Shown: positions 25,259-34,306 of the stretch, in pieces
How the letters are laid out: every line of letters begins with the position of its first letter
Numbering within the stretch: the stretch's first letter is position 1
NCBI RefSeq assembly: GCF_029952525.1
Contig: NZ_JASAOF010000005.1
Coordinates: forward strand, 124,001 to 188,000
Direction: 5' to 3'
Source of the DNA: Saccharopolyspora ipomoeae
GTDB taxonomy: Bacteria; Actinomycetota; Actinomycetes; Mycobacteriales; Pseudonocardiaceae
DNA length: 64,000 nucleotides
The notes under the pieces: model-generated
Databases searched by the model: none
The model's input: only the letters and a program-made list of their open reading frames with translations
Told to the model about the DNA's origin: nothing
Made by a program: the position numbers and the translations under genes

Positions 25259-26505
25259 GCCGTCTCCTCCCCTGCCAACTCGCGGGAGGACCGGGCTGTC
25301 TCGCCGAAGATCCCGCGCGCCATCAGCGATTCCTCCGCTTCGGCCCGCGCCTGGTAGATCTCGGAGCGAACCCGGTGCAGCGCGGGCGTTCCCGGCTCGG
25401 CCCGGGTGGCCATCTCGGCCAGGTGCCCGGCCAGCCGCAGGTCTCCGGTGTCGCGGGCGCGCAGCGCGGCGTCGGCGAGGACCCGCGCGCCACCGGCGAG
25501 TTCGGCCACGGCTGCGGCCAGCACCGCGTCGGGCGCGGGCTTGAGGTGAGCCGGGTTGCCGTCGTACCAGCCGCCGTAGCGGCGCCAGAGGTTGCGCACC
25601 ACGAACTCCGGTTCGTCGTAGCGGGCGCGCAGGTAGACCCGGTCCGCCAGGTGCGGCGGCGGGCTCACCCGCTGCACGATCTCGTCGAGCGGGTGACCGT
25701 CGTTCATCATCCCGAGCGTCTGCTCCACCAGGGATTCGAGCCATTCCGCGGTCTCGGTCAGCGCCTGCTCGATGCGATCGGCGCCGAAGACCGGGGCGCC
25801 GTGCGAGGGCAGCATGATCTCGGCGCCGAGCCCGGCCATCCGCCGCAGCGCCTGCGCCCACTCGCGGGGGTAGCGCTGCGCCTTCTGCGGGTTGCCGCAG
25901 TTCGGGCTCACCCAGACGAACAGGTCGCCGGGCAGCAGCAGCCGGTGCTCGGGGACGTAGGCGACCGCGGCGTCGTCGGTCTCGCCTTCGGCGTGGAACA
26001 GCTCGAAGGTCAGCCCGGCGCGGGTGAGGGTGAGCGCGTCGCGGAAGGTGACGTCCGGAAGCCGGTAGCTGCGCGGCCAGCGCAGGTCGGCGATGCCGAA
26101 CTGGCGCCGGTTGATCAGGGCGTTGTAGCCGGCGGTCAGCGCGTAGCGGTCGAACCGGTCGCGGACCCGTTCCTGGGCGATGACCTGCGGCGGACGGGGT
26201 TCGGCGTCGAACGGGTCGAGCCCGCCGACGTGGTCGATGTGGCCGTGGGAGTAGAACGCCAGCGTCAGCGGGTCGGCGCTCCACTCGCGCAGGATCGCGT
26301 GGGTGCGCTTCGCCGACAGCGGGTTGCCGGTGTCGAAGAGCAACAGCTCGTCGGCGGAGCGGAAGGCGATGGCGTTGCCGAAGCCGGGCAGCAGGCCCAG
26401 CCCGTCGGCGATGTCGACGACGGCCTCACCGCGAGCGCTCCCGGCGATGTGGTCGTCGAGCTCGCCGTTCCAGACCTGGTCGGCGTAGGTTCTGATGTCG
26501 CTCAT
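25255..26505 (-). CDS. Metallo-beta-lactamase-fold hydrolase, alkylsulfatase-like
   Basis: A 416-residue MBL-fold protein with a clear metal motif HGHIDHVGG, further ligands in the GETDD and SHGAPV regions, and a C-terminal helical dimerisation part resembling SdsA-type alkylsulfatases (RYGGWYDGNPAHLKPAP is very characteristic). The usual C-terminal sterol-carrier domain of SdsA is absent or short here. It may hydrolyse an alkyl sulfate or a thioester. ATG 26505 has AGGAGACC upstream. It lies between the acyl-CoA synthetase (15-base gap) and the acyl-CoA dehydrogenase (4-base overlap), which suggests removal of a sulfate or ester group before or during beta-oxidation. Confidence 0.85.
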   Translation of the reverse strand: MSDIRTYADQVWNGELDDHIAGSARGEAVVDIADGLGLLPGFGNAIAFRSADELLLFDTGNPLSAKRTHAILREWSADPLTLAFYSHGHIDHVGGLDPFDAEPRPPQVIAQERVRDRFDRYALTAGYNALINRRQFGIADLRWPRSYRLPDVTFRDALTLTRAGLTFELFHAEGETDDAAVAYVPEHRLLLPGDLFVWVSPNCGNPQKAQRYPREWAQALRRMAGLGAEIMLPSHGAPVFGADRIEQALTETAEWLESLVEQTLGMMNDGHPLDEIVQRVSPPPHLADRVYLRARYDEPEFVVRNLWRRYGGWYDGNPAHLKPAPDAVLAAAVAELAGGARVLADAALRARDTGDLRLAGHLAEMATRAEPGTPALHRVRSEIYQARAEAEESLMARGIFGETARSSRELAGEETA

Positions 26506-26520
26506 GCGGTCTCCTGGGGC

Positions 26521-28080
26521 TCAGCCGATGCGGCGGTCGACGCCGGTCCAGTCGCGTTCGCGCAGCGCGCGGCGGTCGACCTTGCCGGTGCGGGTGCGGG
26601 GCAGGGCGTCGAGGAACTCGACGACGCGCGGGAGCTTGTGCCGGGCGATGCGGGCCGCGCAGGCCTCGACCAGCGCGTCGGCGTCGACGTCGGATCCGGG
26701 GCGGCGCACGACGCACGCCTTGACCGTCTCGCCCCACTCGTCGTCGGGAACGCCGTAGACGCAGGCCTCGTCGACGTCGGCGTGGGTGTAGAGGGCGGCT
26801 TCGACCTCGGTGCAGTAGACGTTGTAACCGCCGGAGACGATCATGTCCTTCTTGCGGTCGACGAGGAACAGGTAGCCGTCCTCGCGGAACCGGCCGAGGT
26901 CTCCGGTGCGCACCCAGCCGTCGCGGAACGTCTCGGCGCTGGCCTCGGGCGCCCGGTGGTACTGCCGCACGCAGTCCGGGCCGCGCGCGACGACCTCGCC
27001 GATCTCGCCGGGCGGCACGGGCTTCCCGTTGTCGTCGACGACGCGCACCTCGGTGTCGAAGACCGGACGTCCGCACGACAGCAGCAGTTCGGGGTCGGCT
27101 TCGACGGCGTGCGCGATCTCCTCGGCCGAGAGGTGGGTGATCGCGCTGGTGGTCTCGGCCTGCCCGTAGCCCTGCGCGACGACGGGCCCGAAGGCCGCGA
27201 CCGCCTCGCGCAGCCGGGTGGGGCTGACCGGGGCGCCGCCGAGGGTCAGCGAGCGCAGGCTCGACAGGTCGCGCTCGGCCAGCGTCGGCGAGGCCAGCAC
27301 CCGGTTGAGCATCGCGGGCACCAGGAACGTGGTGGTGACGCGTTCGCGTTCGAGCACGTCGAGGTAGCCCTCGACGTCGAAGGCGGGCAGCACGACCACG
27401 GTCGACCCGCGGAAGAAGCAGGACAGGATGCCCATGCCGCTGGCGTGGGTGATCGGACCGGGCGCGAGGTAGACCTCGGTCTCGCCGGTGCCGCGCATCG
27501 CGAGCTTGCGCAGGCAGGCCAGCCGGTTGCCGACGGTCTGCACGGCGGCCTTGAGGGTGCCGCTGGAGCCGGAGGTGAAGTTCAGGACGGCCGGGTCGTC
27601 GGGCGAGACGTCGACGGCGATCTCCGCCTCGTCGCCCTCGGCGACCAGCTCGGAGTACGAGAGACCTTCTCCCGCATCGAGTTCCACCACGAGCACGTCG
27701 TCGCCGAGGATCGGGCGGAGGGTGTCGCGGTGGGCCCGGTCGACGAACACCGCTCGCGGCTCGGCGTCGGCGACGACCTGGCCGATCTCGGCCGACGACA
27801 GCCGCGGCGAGAGCGGGACCCGCACGAGACCGGCCTTGCACAGGGCCATCTCGACGACGACGAGCTCGCCCCGGTTGCCCGCGAGGGTCGCCACGCGGGT
27901 GCCCTCGGTGCATCCGCGGGCCCGCAGCGCGGAGGCGATCCGGTTGCTCTCGGCATCCAGCTCCCGGTAGGTCCAGCGCTGATCCGCGCAGGTCAGCGCG
28001 GTCACGTCCGGGCGGTTCCGGGCGGTGCGCGTCAGGTAGTGACCGAGGTTCACGCCACTTGTTCGCAACATGACGACCAT
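26521..28080 (-). CDS. Acyl-CoA synthetase (AMP-forming)
   Basis: A 519-residue ANL-superfamily ligase. Seen: P-loop NFTSGSSGTLKAA, GYGQAETT, GWVRTGDLGRF and the C-terminal catalytic lysine region PRTRTGKVDRRAL. It activates a carboxylic acid to its CoA ester with ATP. The ATG at 28080 has no ribosome site and sits just after CTATAA, so a leaderless message is possible; ATG 28071 is an alternative. It is the first gene of the operon with the MBL hydrolase and acyl-CoA dehydrogenase. It is divergent from a TetR gene. Confidence 0.9.
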   Translation of the reverse strand: MVVMLRTSGVNLGHYLTRTARNRPDVTALTCADQRWTYRELDAESNRIASALRARGCTEGTRVATLAGNRGELVVVEMALCKAGLVRVPLSPRLSSAEIGQVVADAEPRAVFVDRAHRDTLRPILGDDVLVVELDAGEGLSYSELVAEGDEAEIAVDVSPDDPAVLNFTSGSSGTLKAAVQTVGNRLACLRKLAMRGTGETEVYLAPGPITHASGMGILSCFFRGSTVVVLPAFDVEGYLDVLERERVTTTFLVPAMLNRVLASPTLAERDLSSLRSLTLGGAPVSPTRLREAVAAFGPVVAQGYGQAETTSAITHLSAEEIAHAVEADPELLLSCGRPVFDTEVRVVDDNGKPVPPGEIGEVVARGPDCVRQYHRAPEASAETFRDGWVRTGDLGRFREDGYLFLVDRKKDMIVSGGYNVYCTEVEAALYTHADVDEACVYGVPDDEWGETVKACVVRRPGSDVDADALVEACAARIARHKLPRVVEFLDALPRTRTGKVDRRALRERDWTGVDRRIG

Positions 28081-28083
28081 TTA

Positions 28084-28098
28084 TAGACAGACCGTCCA
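28084..28098. promoter_or_regulatory. Candidate TetR operator
   Basis: TAGAC-AGACC-GTCCA is an inverted repeat (4 of 5 base pairs match) in the 53-base gap between the acyl-CoA synthetase and the divergent tetR. It overlaps the probable synthetase promoter. Such TAGAC-N5-GTCTA sites are common for TetR proteins. Confidence 0.5.
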
Positions 28099-28133
28099 GG
28101 ATTGTCCAGGGCGTCCGCTGGCAGAATCAGCGC

Positions 28134-28793
28134 ATGCCCACCAACGCCCCGACCACGACCGGCGGCTCCCGCCGGGACACCCCGCGCCGCGAGGACCGCA
28201 GGACGCGGCGCACCCGCACCGCGCTGCAGACCGCGCTCGTCGACCTCGCCCTGGAGCGCGGCTACGCCCCGCTGACCGTCGAGGAGATCGCCGAGCGGGC
28301 CGACGTCGGGCGCGCGACGTTCTACACGCACTACAGCGACAAGGACGAGCTCTTCGACGCGGTCGTGCGCACCCTGCTCGGCGAGCTCGCCGAGCGCACT
28401 CAGCCCGCGCTGGACACGGCGGAGGGCTTCAACGGACGCCCGGTGCGCGCCCTGTTCGAGCACGCCGAGGAGCGCAGCGAGGTCTACCGGCTGATCCTGC
28501 GCGGCGACGGCGACGGCCGGGCGCTGCACGCGCTCACCGAGGCGCTGTCCCGGTCGGTGCGCGCCGAGTTCTCCGGCCGCGCCGAGACCAACGGCGTGAC
28601 ACCGCGACTGGACATCGACCTGCTGGCGCGCACCTGGGTCGGCGAGGTGACCGCCGTGCTGACCTGGTACTTCGCCAGCCCAGAACCGCCGATGCCGCTG
28701 CCCGAGGCGGCGCGGATGCTGGCCTCGCTGTCCCGGCACGGCCGGTGGTGGGGCCTCGGCTTCGACGGCCCGCCACCGGACCTCGAATCCTGA
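28134..28793 (+). CDS. TetR-family regulator of the acyl-CoA operon
   Basis: A 219-residue TetR protein with helix-turn-helix LTVEEIAERADVGRATFYTHYSDKDEL. The long basic leader (RREDRRTRRTRTALQ) is common in actinomycete members. It is divergent from the acyl-CoA synthetase with a dyad between, so it probably represses that operon and responds to an acyl-CoA or the free acid. It may also control the MFS gene that starts 90 bases downstream on the same strand. Confidence 0.85.
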   Translation: MPTNAPTTTGGSRRDTPRREDRRTRRTRTALQTALVDLALERGYAPLTVEEIAERADVGRATFYTHYSDKDELFDAVVRTLLGELAERTQPALDTAEGFNGRPVRALFEHAEERSEVYRLILRGDGDGRALHALTEALSRSVRAEFSGRAETNGVTPRLDIDLLARTWVGEVTAVLTWYFASPEPPMPLPEAARMLASLSRHGRWWGLGFDGPPPDLES

Positions 28794-28884
28794 GAGCCGC
28801 TTGAGCCGACCCGCACCTCGGGTTAGTTTCTGGACAGCTTGTCCATGACTGGACCTGCTGTCTCGAACAGTGAGGAGCGGTGCC

Positions 28885-30183
28885 GTGCTGCCACATCGTC
28901 GTGAGCTGCAGACCTATCCGACCGGCGCGCGGCGGCGCGGTTTGCTCGCCGCCGCGATCCTGGCCATGTTCCTCACCGCCTACGAGGGGCAGCTCGCGCC
29001 GGTGCTGAGCCTGCTGCTCGCCGACCTGGGCATGCCGCTGGGCCGCTACGGCGCGATCACCGCGGTGTCGCTGCTGGTCGGCGCGGTGGCCGGGTTCGTC
29101 GGCGGCAAGCTGGTGGACCGGCTGGGCCGGGTGCGGCTGATGGTGCCGTTCCTGTTCCTGTCCGGCCTGGCGTGCCTGTTCATGGCCACCTCCACCTCCG
29201 AGGCGCAGTTCACCGCCGCACGCGTCCTGCTCGCGCTCGTCGAGGGCATCGCGGCGGCCGGAAGTGCCCCGCTGGTGCGGGATTTCGCGCCGCGGATGGG
29301 CCGGGCGCAGGCGTTCGCGTTCTTCTCCTGGGGCACCGTCGGCGCCAACTTCTTCGCCGCGGCCATCACCGCGCTGACGCTGGACCTGCTCGGCGGGACC
29401 TGGCAGGCGCAGCTCTACCTGATGGCCGGGATCTCGCTGGCCGGCGCGGTCGTGGTCGCCGCGACGCTGCGCGAGCTCGCCCCGCCGGTGCGGCGCGAGA
29501 TCCGGCTGTCCGAGGAGGCCGTCCGGCCGATCACGCCGACCAGGACCGGCTCCCCGCTGCGGAACGCGACGGCGTGGACCTACGTGGCGGCGATGTCGGC
29601 GCTGTTCCTGCTGCTGGGCACGCTCAACGCCTACGGCCAGGTCCTGCTCGGCGAGGCGCTCGGGGTTCAGGTGCGGTTCGCGTCGCTGATCATGATGTTC
29701 TTCTGGGGCGCGAACCTCGTTGCGAGCCTGGGACTCTCGCGCTGGTCGGACCGGCTCCAGCGGCGCACCCCGTTCCTGCTCACCGGCGGAGCGACCTCGG
29801 CGGCGGCGCTGCTGGCGCTCATCGCCCTGCTGGGACTGGGCACCGACGCCCCCGCAGCGGCCGTCGTGGTGGTGTTCATCGGCCTGGGCGTCGCGCTCGG
29901 TGCGATCTTCGGGCCGTGGATGGCGGCCTTCGCCGCCTACGTCGAGGAGATCCACGTCGACGCCGAGGGCACGGCCTTCGGCCTGCAGCACCTGGTCAGC
30001 AGGCTCGTCGTGCTCGCGGCGGTGCTGCTGGCCCCCCGGCTGGCCGACGCCGCGGGCTGGTCGGCGTGGCTGCTGGTCACGCTCGCGGCGGTGGTCGTCT
30101 TCCTCGCCCTGATCCTGCTCCTGCACCGCAGGAACCCGGAGCGGGCACCCGAGACCGTCGCGGAGCGCGCTCCCACCGGATGA
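28885..30183 (+). CDS. MFS transporter
   Basis: A 432-residue major facilitator protein with 12 predicted helices and the loop 2-3 motif GGKLVDRLGRVRLM. GTG 28885 has GAGGAG seven bases upstream. The pattern resembles CynX/cyanate-type and other small organic-anion carriers, but the substrate is not readable from sequence. Being next to the TetR and opposite the acyl-CoA operon, it may import that operon's acid substrate; this is inference. Confidence 0.85.
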   Translation: MLPHRRELQTYPTGARRRGLLAAAILAMFLTAYEGQLAPVLSLLLADLGMPLGRYGAITAVSLLVGAVAGFVGGKLVDRLGRVRLMVPFLFLSGLACLFMATSTSEAQFTAARVLLALVEGIAAAGSAPLVRDFAPRMGRAQAFAFFSWGTVGANFFAAAITALTLDLLGGTWQAQLYLMAGISLAGAVVVAATLRELAPPVRREIRLSEEAVRPITPTRTGSPLRNATAWTYVAAMSALFLLLGTLNAYGQVLLGEALGVQVRFASLIMMFFWGANLVASLGLSRWSDRLQRRTPFLLTGGATSAAALLALIALLGLGTDAPAAAVVVVFIGLGVALGAIFGPWMAAFAAYVEEIHVDAEGTAFGLQHLVSRLVVLAAVLLAPRLADAAGWSAWLLVTLAAVVVFLALILLLHRRNPERAPETVAERAPTG

Positions 30184-30199
30184 GCGTGGCAGACCCCAC

Positions 30200-30225
30200 C
30201 TAAGTGCTAGTAGCCTCTCACTTAG
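30200..30225. promoter_or_regulatory. Inverted repeat in the P450 promoter
   Basis: CTAAGTG (30200) and CACTTAG (30219) form a perfect 7-base dyad with a 12-base spacer, about 30 bases upstream of the P450 ATG. It is a plausible operator for the TetR gene that follows the P450. Confidence 0.5.
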
Positions 30226-30255
30226 ACGTGGAATGCGAGGAAGGGCGGGCGGACG

Positions 30256-31449
30256 ATGACGGCGGAACTGGCGCTGCCGATGCGACGCGACGGGTTCGGG
30301 CCCGCCGCCGAGCTCGGCGAGGTGCGCGACGGCGACGGCGTGGTGCGGGTCGACTCGCCCTTCGGCCAGACCGGGTACCTGGTGACCCGCTTCGCCGACG
30401 TGCGACGCGTGCTCGGCGACCCGGCGCGGTTCAGCAACGCCCGGGCCCGCGCCACCTCACCGCTGGAAGCCCGGCTCAGCGACGAGGAAGCCGCCCGGTT
30501 GCGGGCCGGTGGCCTGCTCGGTTACGACCCGCCGGAGCACTCGCGGCTGCGCCGGATGCTCACCCCGGAGTTCACCGTGCGCCGGATGCGCCGGCTCGAA
30601 CCGCGGATCGTGGAGATCGTCGAGGCCGCCCTCGACGACGTCGAGCGGGCGGGCAAGCCCGCCGACCTGGTGTCCCGCTTCGCGCTGCCGGTGCCCTCGC
30701 TGGTGATCTGCGAGCTGCTGGGCGTGCCCTACTCGGATCGCGACGAGTTCCAGAGCATCTCGGCCCGACTGCTCGACACCTCGCTGCCGGCGGATGAGCG
30801 GATGGCCGCCCAGCACGCCAACCGCGACTACATGGCCGGGCTCGTCGAGCGCGCCCAGGCCGACCCGGGCGAGGACATGCTCGGGATGCTGGTGCGCGAG
30901 CACGGTTCCGACATCACCACCGACGAGCTGGTCGGCATCTGCTCGCTGCTGCTGCTCGCCGGGCACGAGACCACCTCGAACATGCTCGGGCTGGGAACCC
31001 TCGCGCTGCTGCAGAACCCGGACCAGCTCGCCCTGGTCCGCGACGACCCGGCGATGATCGAGCCCGCCGTGGAGGAGCTGCTGCGCTGGCTGTCCATCGT
31101 GCACTCGGTGGCGATGCGGATGACCACCGAGGAGGTGGAGATCGCCGGGAACACCATTGCGGAGGGCGAGCTGGTGATGCTGTCGATCCCCACCGCCAAC
31201 CGCGACGCCTCGTTCATCGACGACCCGGAGACCCTCGACATCACCCGGGGAGTCGGCGGGCACCTCGCGTTCGGCCACGGCGTGCACCACTGCCTCGGCG
31301 CCCCGCTGGCGCGGATGGAGATGCGCATCGCCTTCCCGGCGCTGCTGCGCCGCTTCCCCGGACTGGCGCTGGCGGATCCGGAAGCGCAGCCGGACTTCCG
31401 CGTCTTCAACGCCGTCTACGGGCTGGAACGGCTGGAGCTGACCTGGTGA
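30256..31449 (+). CDS. Cytochrome P450 (CYP107-like class I)
   Basis: A 397-residue soluble P450. Seen: I-helix oxygen-binding AGHETTSN, ExxR in VEELLRWL, and the heme-binding loop FGHGVHHCLGAPLAR. Length and motifs fit the CYP107 clan of actinomycete P450s, which hydroxylate macrolides, steroids, fatty acids and drugs. No ferredoxin gene is adjacent, so redox partners come from elsewhere. It is followed at 44 bases by a TetR gene and preceded by a dyad, so it is probably inducible. Confidence 0.93.
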   Translation: MTAELALPMRRDGFGPAAELGEVRDGDGVVRVDSPFGQTGYLVTRFADVRRVLGDPARFSNARARATSPLEARLSDEEAARLRAGGLLGYDPPEHSRLRRMLTPEFTVRRMRRLEPRIVEIVEAALDDVERAGKPADLVSRFALPVPSLVICELLGVPYSDRDEFQSISARLLDTSLPADERMAAQHANRDYMAGLVERAQADPGEDMLGMLVREHGSDITTDELVGICSLLLLAGHETTSNMLGLGTLALLQNPDQLALVRDDPAMIEPAVEELLRWLSIVHSVAMRMTTEEVEIAGNTIAEGELVMLSIPTANRDASFIDDPETLDITRGVGGHLAFGHGVHHCLGAPLARMEMRIAFPALLRRFPGLALADPEAQPDFRVFNAVYGLERLELTW

Positions 31450-31493
31450 GCGCCTGAGCTCGCGGCCGTGCGGTGCTGTTACGGTCCCGTGCC

Positions 31494-32078
31494 ATGGCGG
31501 AGCGGACATTGCGGGCGGACGCCGCGCGCAACCACCAGCGGATCGTCGACGCCGCGCTGGCGGCGTTCGAGGACGCGGGGCCGGACGTCACGCTCGACGA
31601 GATCGCCGACCGCGCGGCCGTGAGCGTCGCGACGCTCTACCGGCGCTTCGGAAACCGGGACGAGGTGGTGCGCGCGGCCTTCGACCACGTGCTCACCACG
31701 GAGGTCGAGCCGGTGGCCGACGCGCGCACCGACGACGCCTGGCACCACCTGACCGACCTGCTGCGCACGGCCGTCGACTCCCTCGCCCGGCGCCGGGGAC
31801 TGCTCGCGGTGGCCCGGGAGGCCCGCGTCGTCGACGTGGAAAGCGTGCAGCGGTGCGCGAATTCGCTGCGGCGGATGCTGGACCGCGCGATCGCCGAGGG
31901 CGTGGTCCGGCCGGAGCTGGAGGTCCGCGACCTGGCCGCGGTCATCTTCATGGTGCTGAGCACCGTCCACCCCGACGACCCCGAGGGCCGGGACCGCCGC
32001 CGCTACCTCGCGCTGCTCATCGACGGTCTGCGCCCGTCGCCGGACGTGCTGCCTCCCCCGTCCGCGCGCGGCCGGTGA
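31494..32078 (+). CDS. TetR-family regulator next to the P450
   Basis: A 194-residue TetR protein with VTLDEIADRAAVSVATLYRRFGNRDEV. ATG 31494 is chosen to give the standard MAERTLRADAARNHQRI start. Its position behind the P450 suggests co-transcription and autoregulation through the CTAAGTG dyad. Its ligand is unknown. Confidence 0.87.
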   Translation: MAERTLRADAARNHQRIVDAALAAFEDAGPDVTLDEIADRAAVSVATLYRRFGNRDEVVRAAFDHVLTTEVEPVADARTDDAWHHLTDLLRTAVDSLARRRGLLAVAREARVVDVESVQRCANSLRRMLDRAIAEGVVRPELEVRDLAAVIFMVLSTVHPDDPEGRDRRRYLALLIDGLRPSPDVLPPPSARGR

Positions 32079-32107
32079 GCGCGAGGGCCTCGCGCTAGCG
32101 TGAACGC

Positions 32108-32581
32108 ATGACCATCAGCGACACCGACCGCGATTTCCTGCGCCGCGCCGTGGGACTCGCCGCCCGCGCGCTGGAGTCCGGGGACGAACCGTTCGGTTCC
32201 GTGCTCGTCTCCCCCGAGGGCGACGTGCTCTTCGAGGACCACAACCACGTGTCAGGTGGCGACCGCACCCAGCACCCCGAGTTCGCGATCGCGCGCTGGG
32301 CGGCGGACAACGTCGTCGCCGGGGTCCGCCCGCGCTGCACCGTCTACACCTCCGGCGAGCACTGCCCGATGTGCTCGGCGGCGCACGCCTGGGTCGGGCT
32401 GGGCCGCATCGTCTACGCCTCGTCGTCGGCGCAGCTCGGCCAGTGGGCCGGTGAGCTGGGGCTTCCCGCCTCGCCCGTCGCGTCGCTGCCGATCGAGGCG
32501 GTCGCACCGGGTGTCGACGTCGACGGACCGGACCCGGAGCTGGCGCAGGAGGTGCGCGCGCTGCACGCCCGCCGGGCCTGA
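32108..32581 (+). CDS. Nucleoside/guanine deaminase-like protein
   Basis: A 157-residue CDA-fold zinc deaminase with the full signature: His56-Pro-Glu58 (HPE) and HCPMC for the two zinc cysteines. Length and the C-terminal LAQEVRALHARR are closest to guanine deaminase (GuaD) and broad nucleoside deaminases rather than TadA, which it resembles only around the zinc site. It would release ammonia from a purine or pyrimidine base. It stands alone between TetR and channel genes. Confidence 0.88.
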   Translation: MTISDTDRDFLRRAVGLAARALESGDEPFGSVLVSPEGDVLFEDHNHVSGGDRTQHPEFAIARWAADNVVAGVRPRCTVYTSGEHCPMCSAAHAWVGLGRIVYASSSAQLGQWAGELGLPASPVASLPIEAVAPGVDVDGPDPELAQEVRALHARRA

Positions 32582-32687
32582 CCCCGCTGTGCCGTGGACG
32601 ACAGTCGGTCGTGCCTGCGCGGGATCCCGGACGTCGCCGGTTAAGTTGATCGGCGATCACACCGAGTACGACGTCGGGGGACGACAC

Positions 32688-33485
32688 GTGAGCACACGCG
32701 AACGGTTGCGCGAGCTGGTCGAGGCACCGCGGTTCCAGCAGTTCATCATCGGGGTCATCCTGCTCAACGCGGTGACCTTGGGCTGCGAGACCTCGCCGTC
32801 GCTGGTCGAGGACTACGGCGAGGTGCTGCACGCGGCCGACCGGATCGCACTGCTGATCTTCACCGTCGAGCTCGGCGCCCGCCTCTACGCGCACGGGCCC
32901 CGGTTCTTCCGCGACCCGTGGAACTGCTTCGACGCGATCATCGTGGGCGTCGCGCTGCTGCCGACGACGGGTTCGCTCGGGGTGCTGCGGGCGCTGCGGA
33001 TCCTGCGGGCGCTGCGGCTGATCTCGGCGATCCCCAGCATGCGGCGGGTCGTCGGAGCCCTGCTGGGCGCGCTGCCGGGCATGGCCTCGATCGCGGCGCT
33101 GCTGGCACTGATCCTCTACGTGGGCTCGGTGATCGCGACCAAGCTGTTCAGCGCCGTCGCCCCGGAGTACTTCGGCGACCTGGGCGCCTCGCTGTTCACC
33201 CTGTTCCAGGTCATGACCGGGGAGGCCTGGTCGGAGGTGGCGCGGTCGGTGATGGAGGCCGAGCCGCTGGCGTGGATCTTCTTCATCGGCTACATCGCGG
33301 TCACCACCTTCACGGTGCTCAACCTGTTCATCGCGGTGACGGTCTCGGCGATGGAGTCGCAGGTGGCCCGCGAGCACGAGCGCGCCGAGGAGAACCAGAC
33401 CGCGATCCTGCTCGCCGAGCTCCAGCAGCTGCGCGAGGAAGTTCGCGGCCTGCACACCGCGGGGCAGAAGCCCTCGACCGACTAG
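32688..33485 (+). CDS. Single-domain voltage-gated cation channel (NaChBac-like)
   Basis: A 265-residue six-helix ion channel of the bacterial voltage-gated type, working as a tetramer. Seen: S1 from QFIIGVILLNAVTLGCE, S4 with regularly spaced arginines (LRALRILRALRLI), the pore turn FQVMTGEAWSEVA, S6 IAVTTFTVLNLFIAVTVSAM, and a C-terminal coiled coil. In BacNav channels the filter is usually TLESW; here it is TGEAW, keeping Glu and Trp but not the Leu/Ser. GTG 32688 is chosen for GGGGGA upstream. Ion selectivity cannot be assigned. Confidence 0.88.
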   Translation: MSTRERLRELVEAPRFQQFIIGVILLNAVTLGCETSPSLVEDYGEVLHAADRIALLIFTVELGARLYAHGPRFFRDPWNCFDAIIVGVALLPTTGSLGVLRALRILRALRLISAIPSMRRVVGALLGALPGMASIAALLALILYVGSVIATKLFSAVAPEYFGDLGASLFTLFQVMTGEAWSEVARSVMEAEPLAWIFFIGYIAVTTFTVLNLFIAVTVSAMESQVAREHERAEENQTAILLAELQQLREEVRGLHTAGQKPSTD

Positions 33486-33540
33486 GGTTCATGCGTGCGG
33501 CGGAGCCGCATCCGACCGCGGAACAGCCCTGAGGAGCGTT

Positions 33541-34230
33541 GTGGACGACCGGCTGGTGTTGTGGGACGTCGACCACACGCTGATCGATTCGGTGGGGTTG
33601 GGCGGCGCGGCCTACGAGCGGATCTTCCCGCAGGTCACCGGAGAACCCGTGCGGGAGCGGGCGATGATGGACGGGCGCACCGACCTCGGCACCATCGACC
33701 GGATGCTGCGCGCCCACGCCCTCGAACCGACCCGCGAGAGGGTGGCGGCGATGACCGCGGCGCTGGCCGAGGTCTTCGACGAGGTGCGCGGGGAGCTGGT
33801 CGCCCGCGGCCGGGTGCTGCCCGGGGTGCGGGAGGCGTTGTCGGCGTTCGACGCCGATCCGGCGGTGCACCAGAGCGTGCTGACCGGCAACACCGCGGAG
33901 GTCGCGCGGATCAAGCTCGACGCGTTCGACCTGCTCGGCCACTTCGACCTGGCGATCGGCGCTTTCGGCGACGACCACCTGCGCCGGGGCGGTCTGGTGC
34001 CGGTCGCCCGGGAGCGGGCGGCGCGGGAGCTCGGCATCGACTTCTCCCCCGAGCGGATCGTGCTCATCGGCGACACGCTCAACGACGTGCGCGCTGCCCA
34101 CGAGTCGGGTGCGCGGCTGGTCGCGGTCGCCACCGGTTCCCACAGCGCCGACGAACTGCGGTCCGCCGGCGCCGAGGTCGTCTTCGACGCCCTGCCCGCG
34201 CCGGAGGAGCTCCGGGCGGCGCTGGGCTGA
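33541..34230 (+). CDS. HAD-superfamily phosphatase
   Basis: A 229-residue HAD hydrolase with all motifs: DVDHTLID (nucleophile and acid Asp), VLTGNT (Thr), and IGDTLNDVRAAHESG with the conserved Asp pair. The cap is a C1 helical bundle. The group includes phosphoglycolate-phosphatase-like enzymes; the substrate is unknown. GTG with GAGGAG upstream. A bulged hairpin terminator follows. Confidence 0.88.
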   Translation: MDDRLVLWDVDHTLIDSVGLGGAAYERIFPQVTGEPVRERAMMDGRTDLGTIDRMLRAHALEPTRERVAAMTAALAEVFDEVRGELVARGRVLPGVREALSAFDADPAVHQSVLTGNTAEVARIKLDAFDLLGHFDLAIGAFGDDHLRRGGLVPVARERAARELGIDFSPERIVLIGDTLNDVRAAHESGARLVAVATGSHSADELRSAGAEVVFDALPAPEELRAALG

Positions 34231-34239
34231 AACGCGCGT

Positions 34240-34287
34240 CCTGGACGGCCTGCTCGCGTCTGCGCGGGTGAGCAGGCCGCGTCCAGG
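34240..34287. terminator. Hairpin terminator between convergent HAD and thioesterase genes
   Basis: CCTGGACGGCCTGCTC pairs with GAGCAGGCCGCGTCCAGG (two-base bulge) across a short loop, nine bases past the HAD stop. It can serve both flanking genes. Confidence 0.65.
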
Positions 34288-34306
34288 TGTTCGGCTAACG
34301 GAGCGC

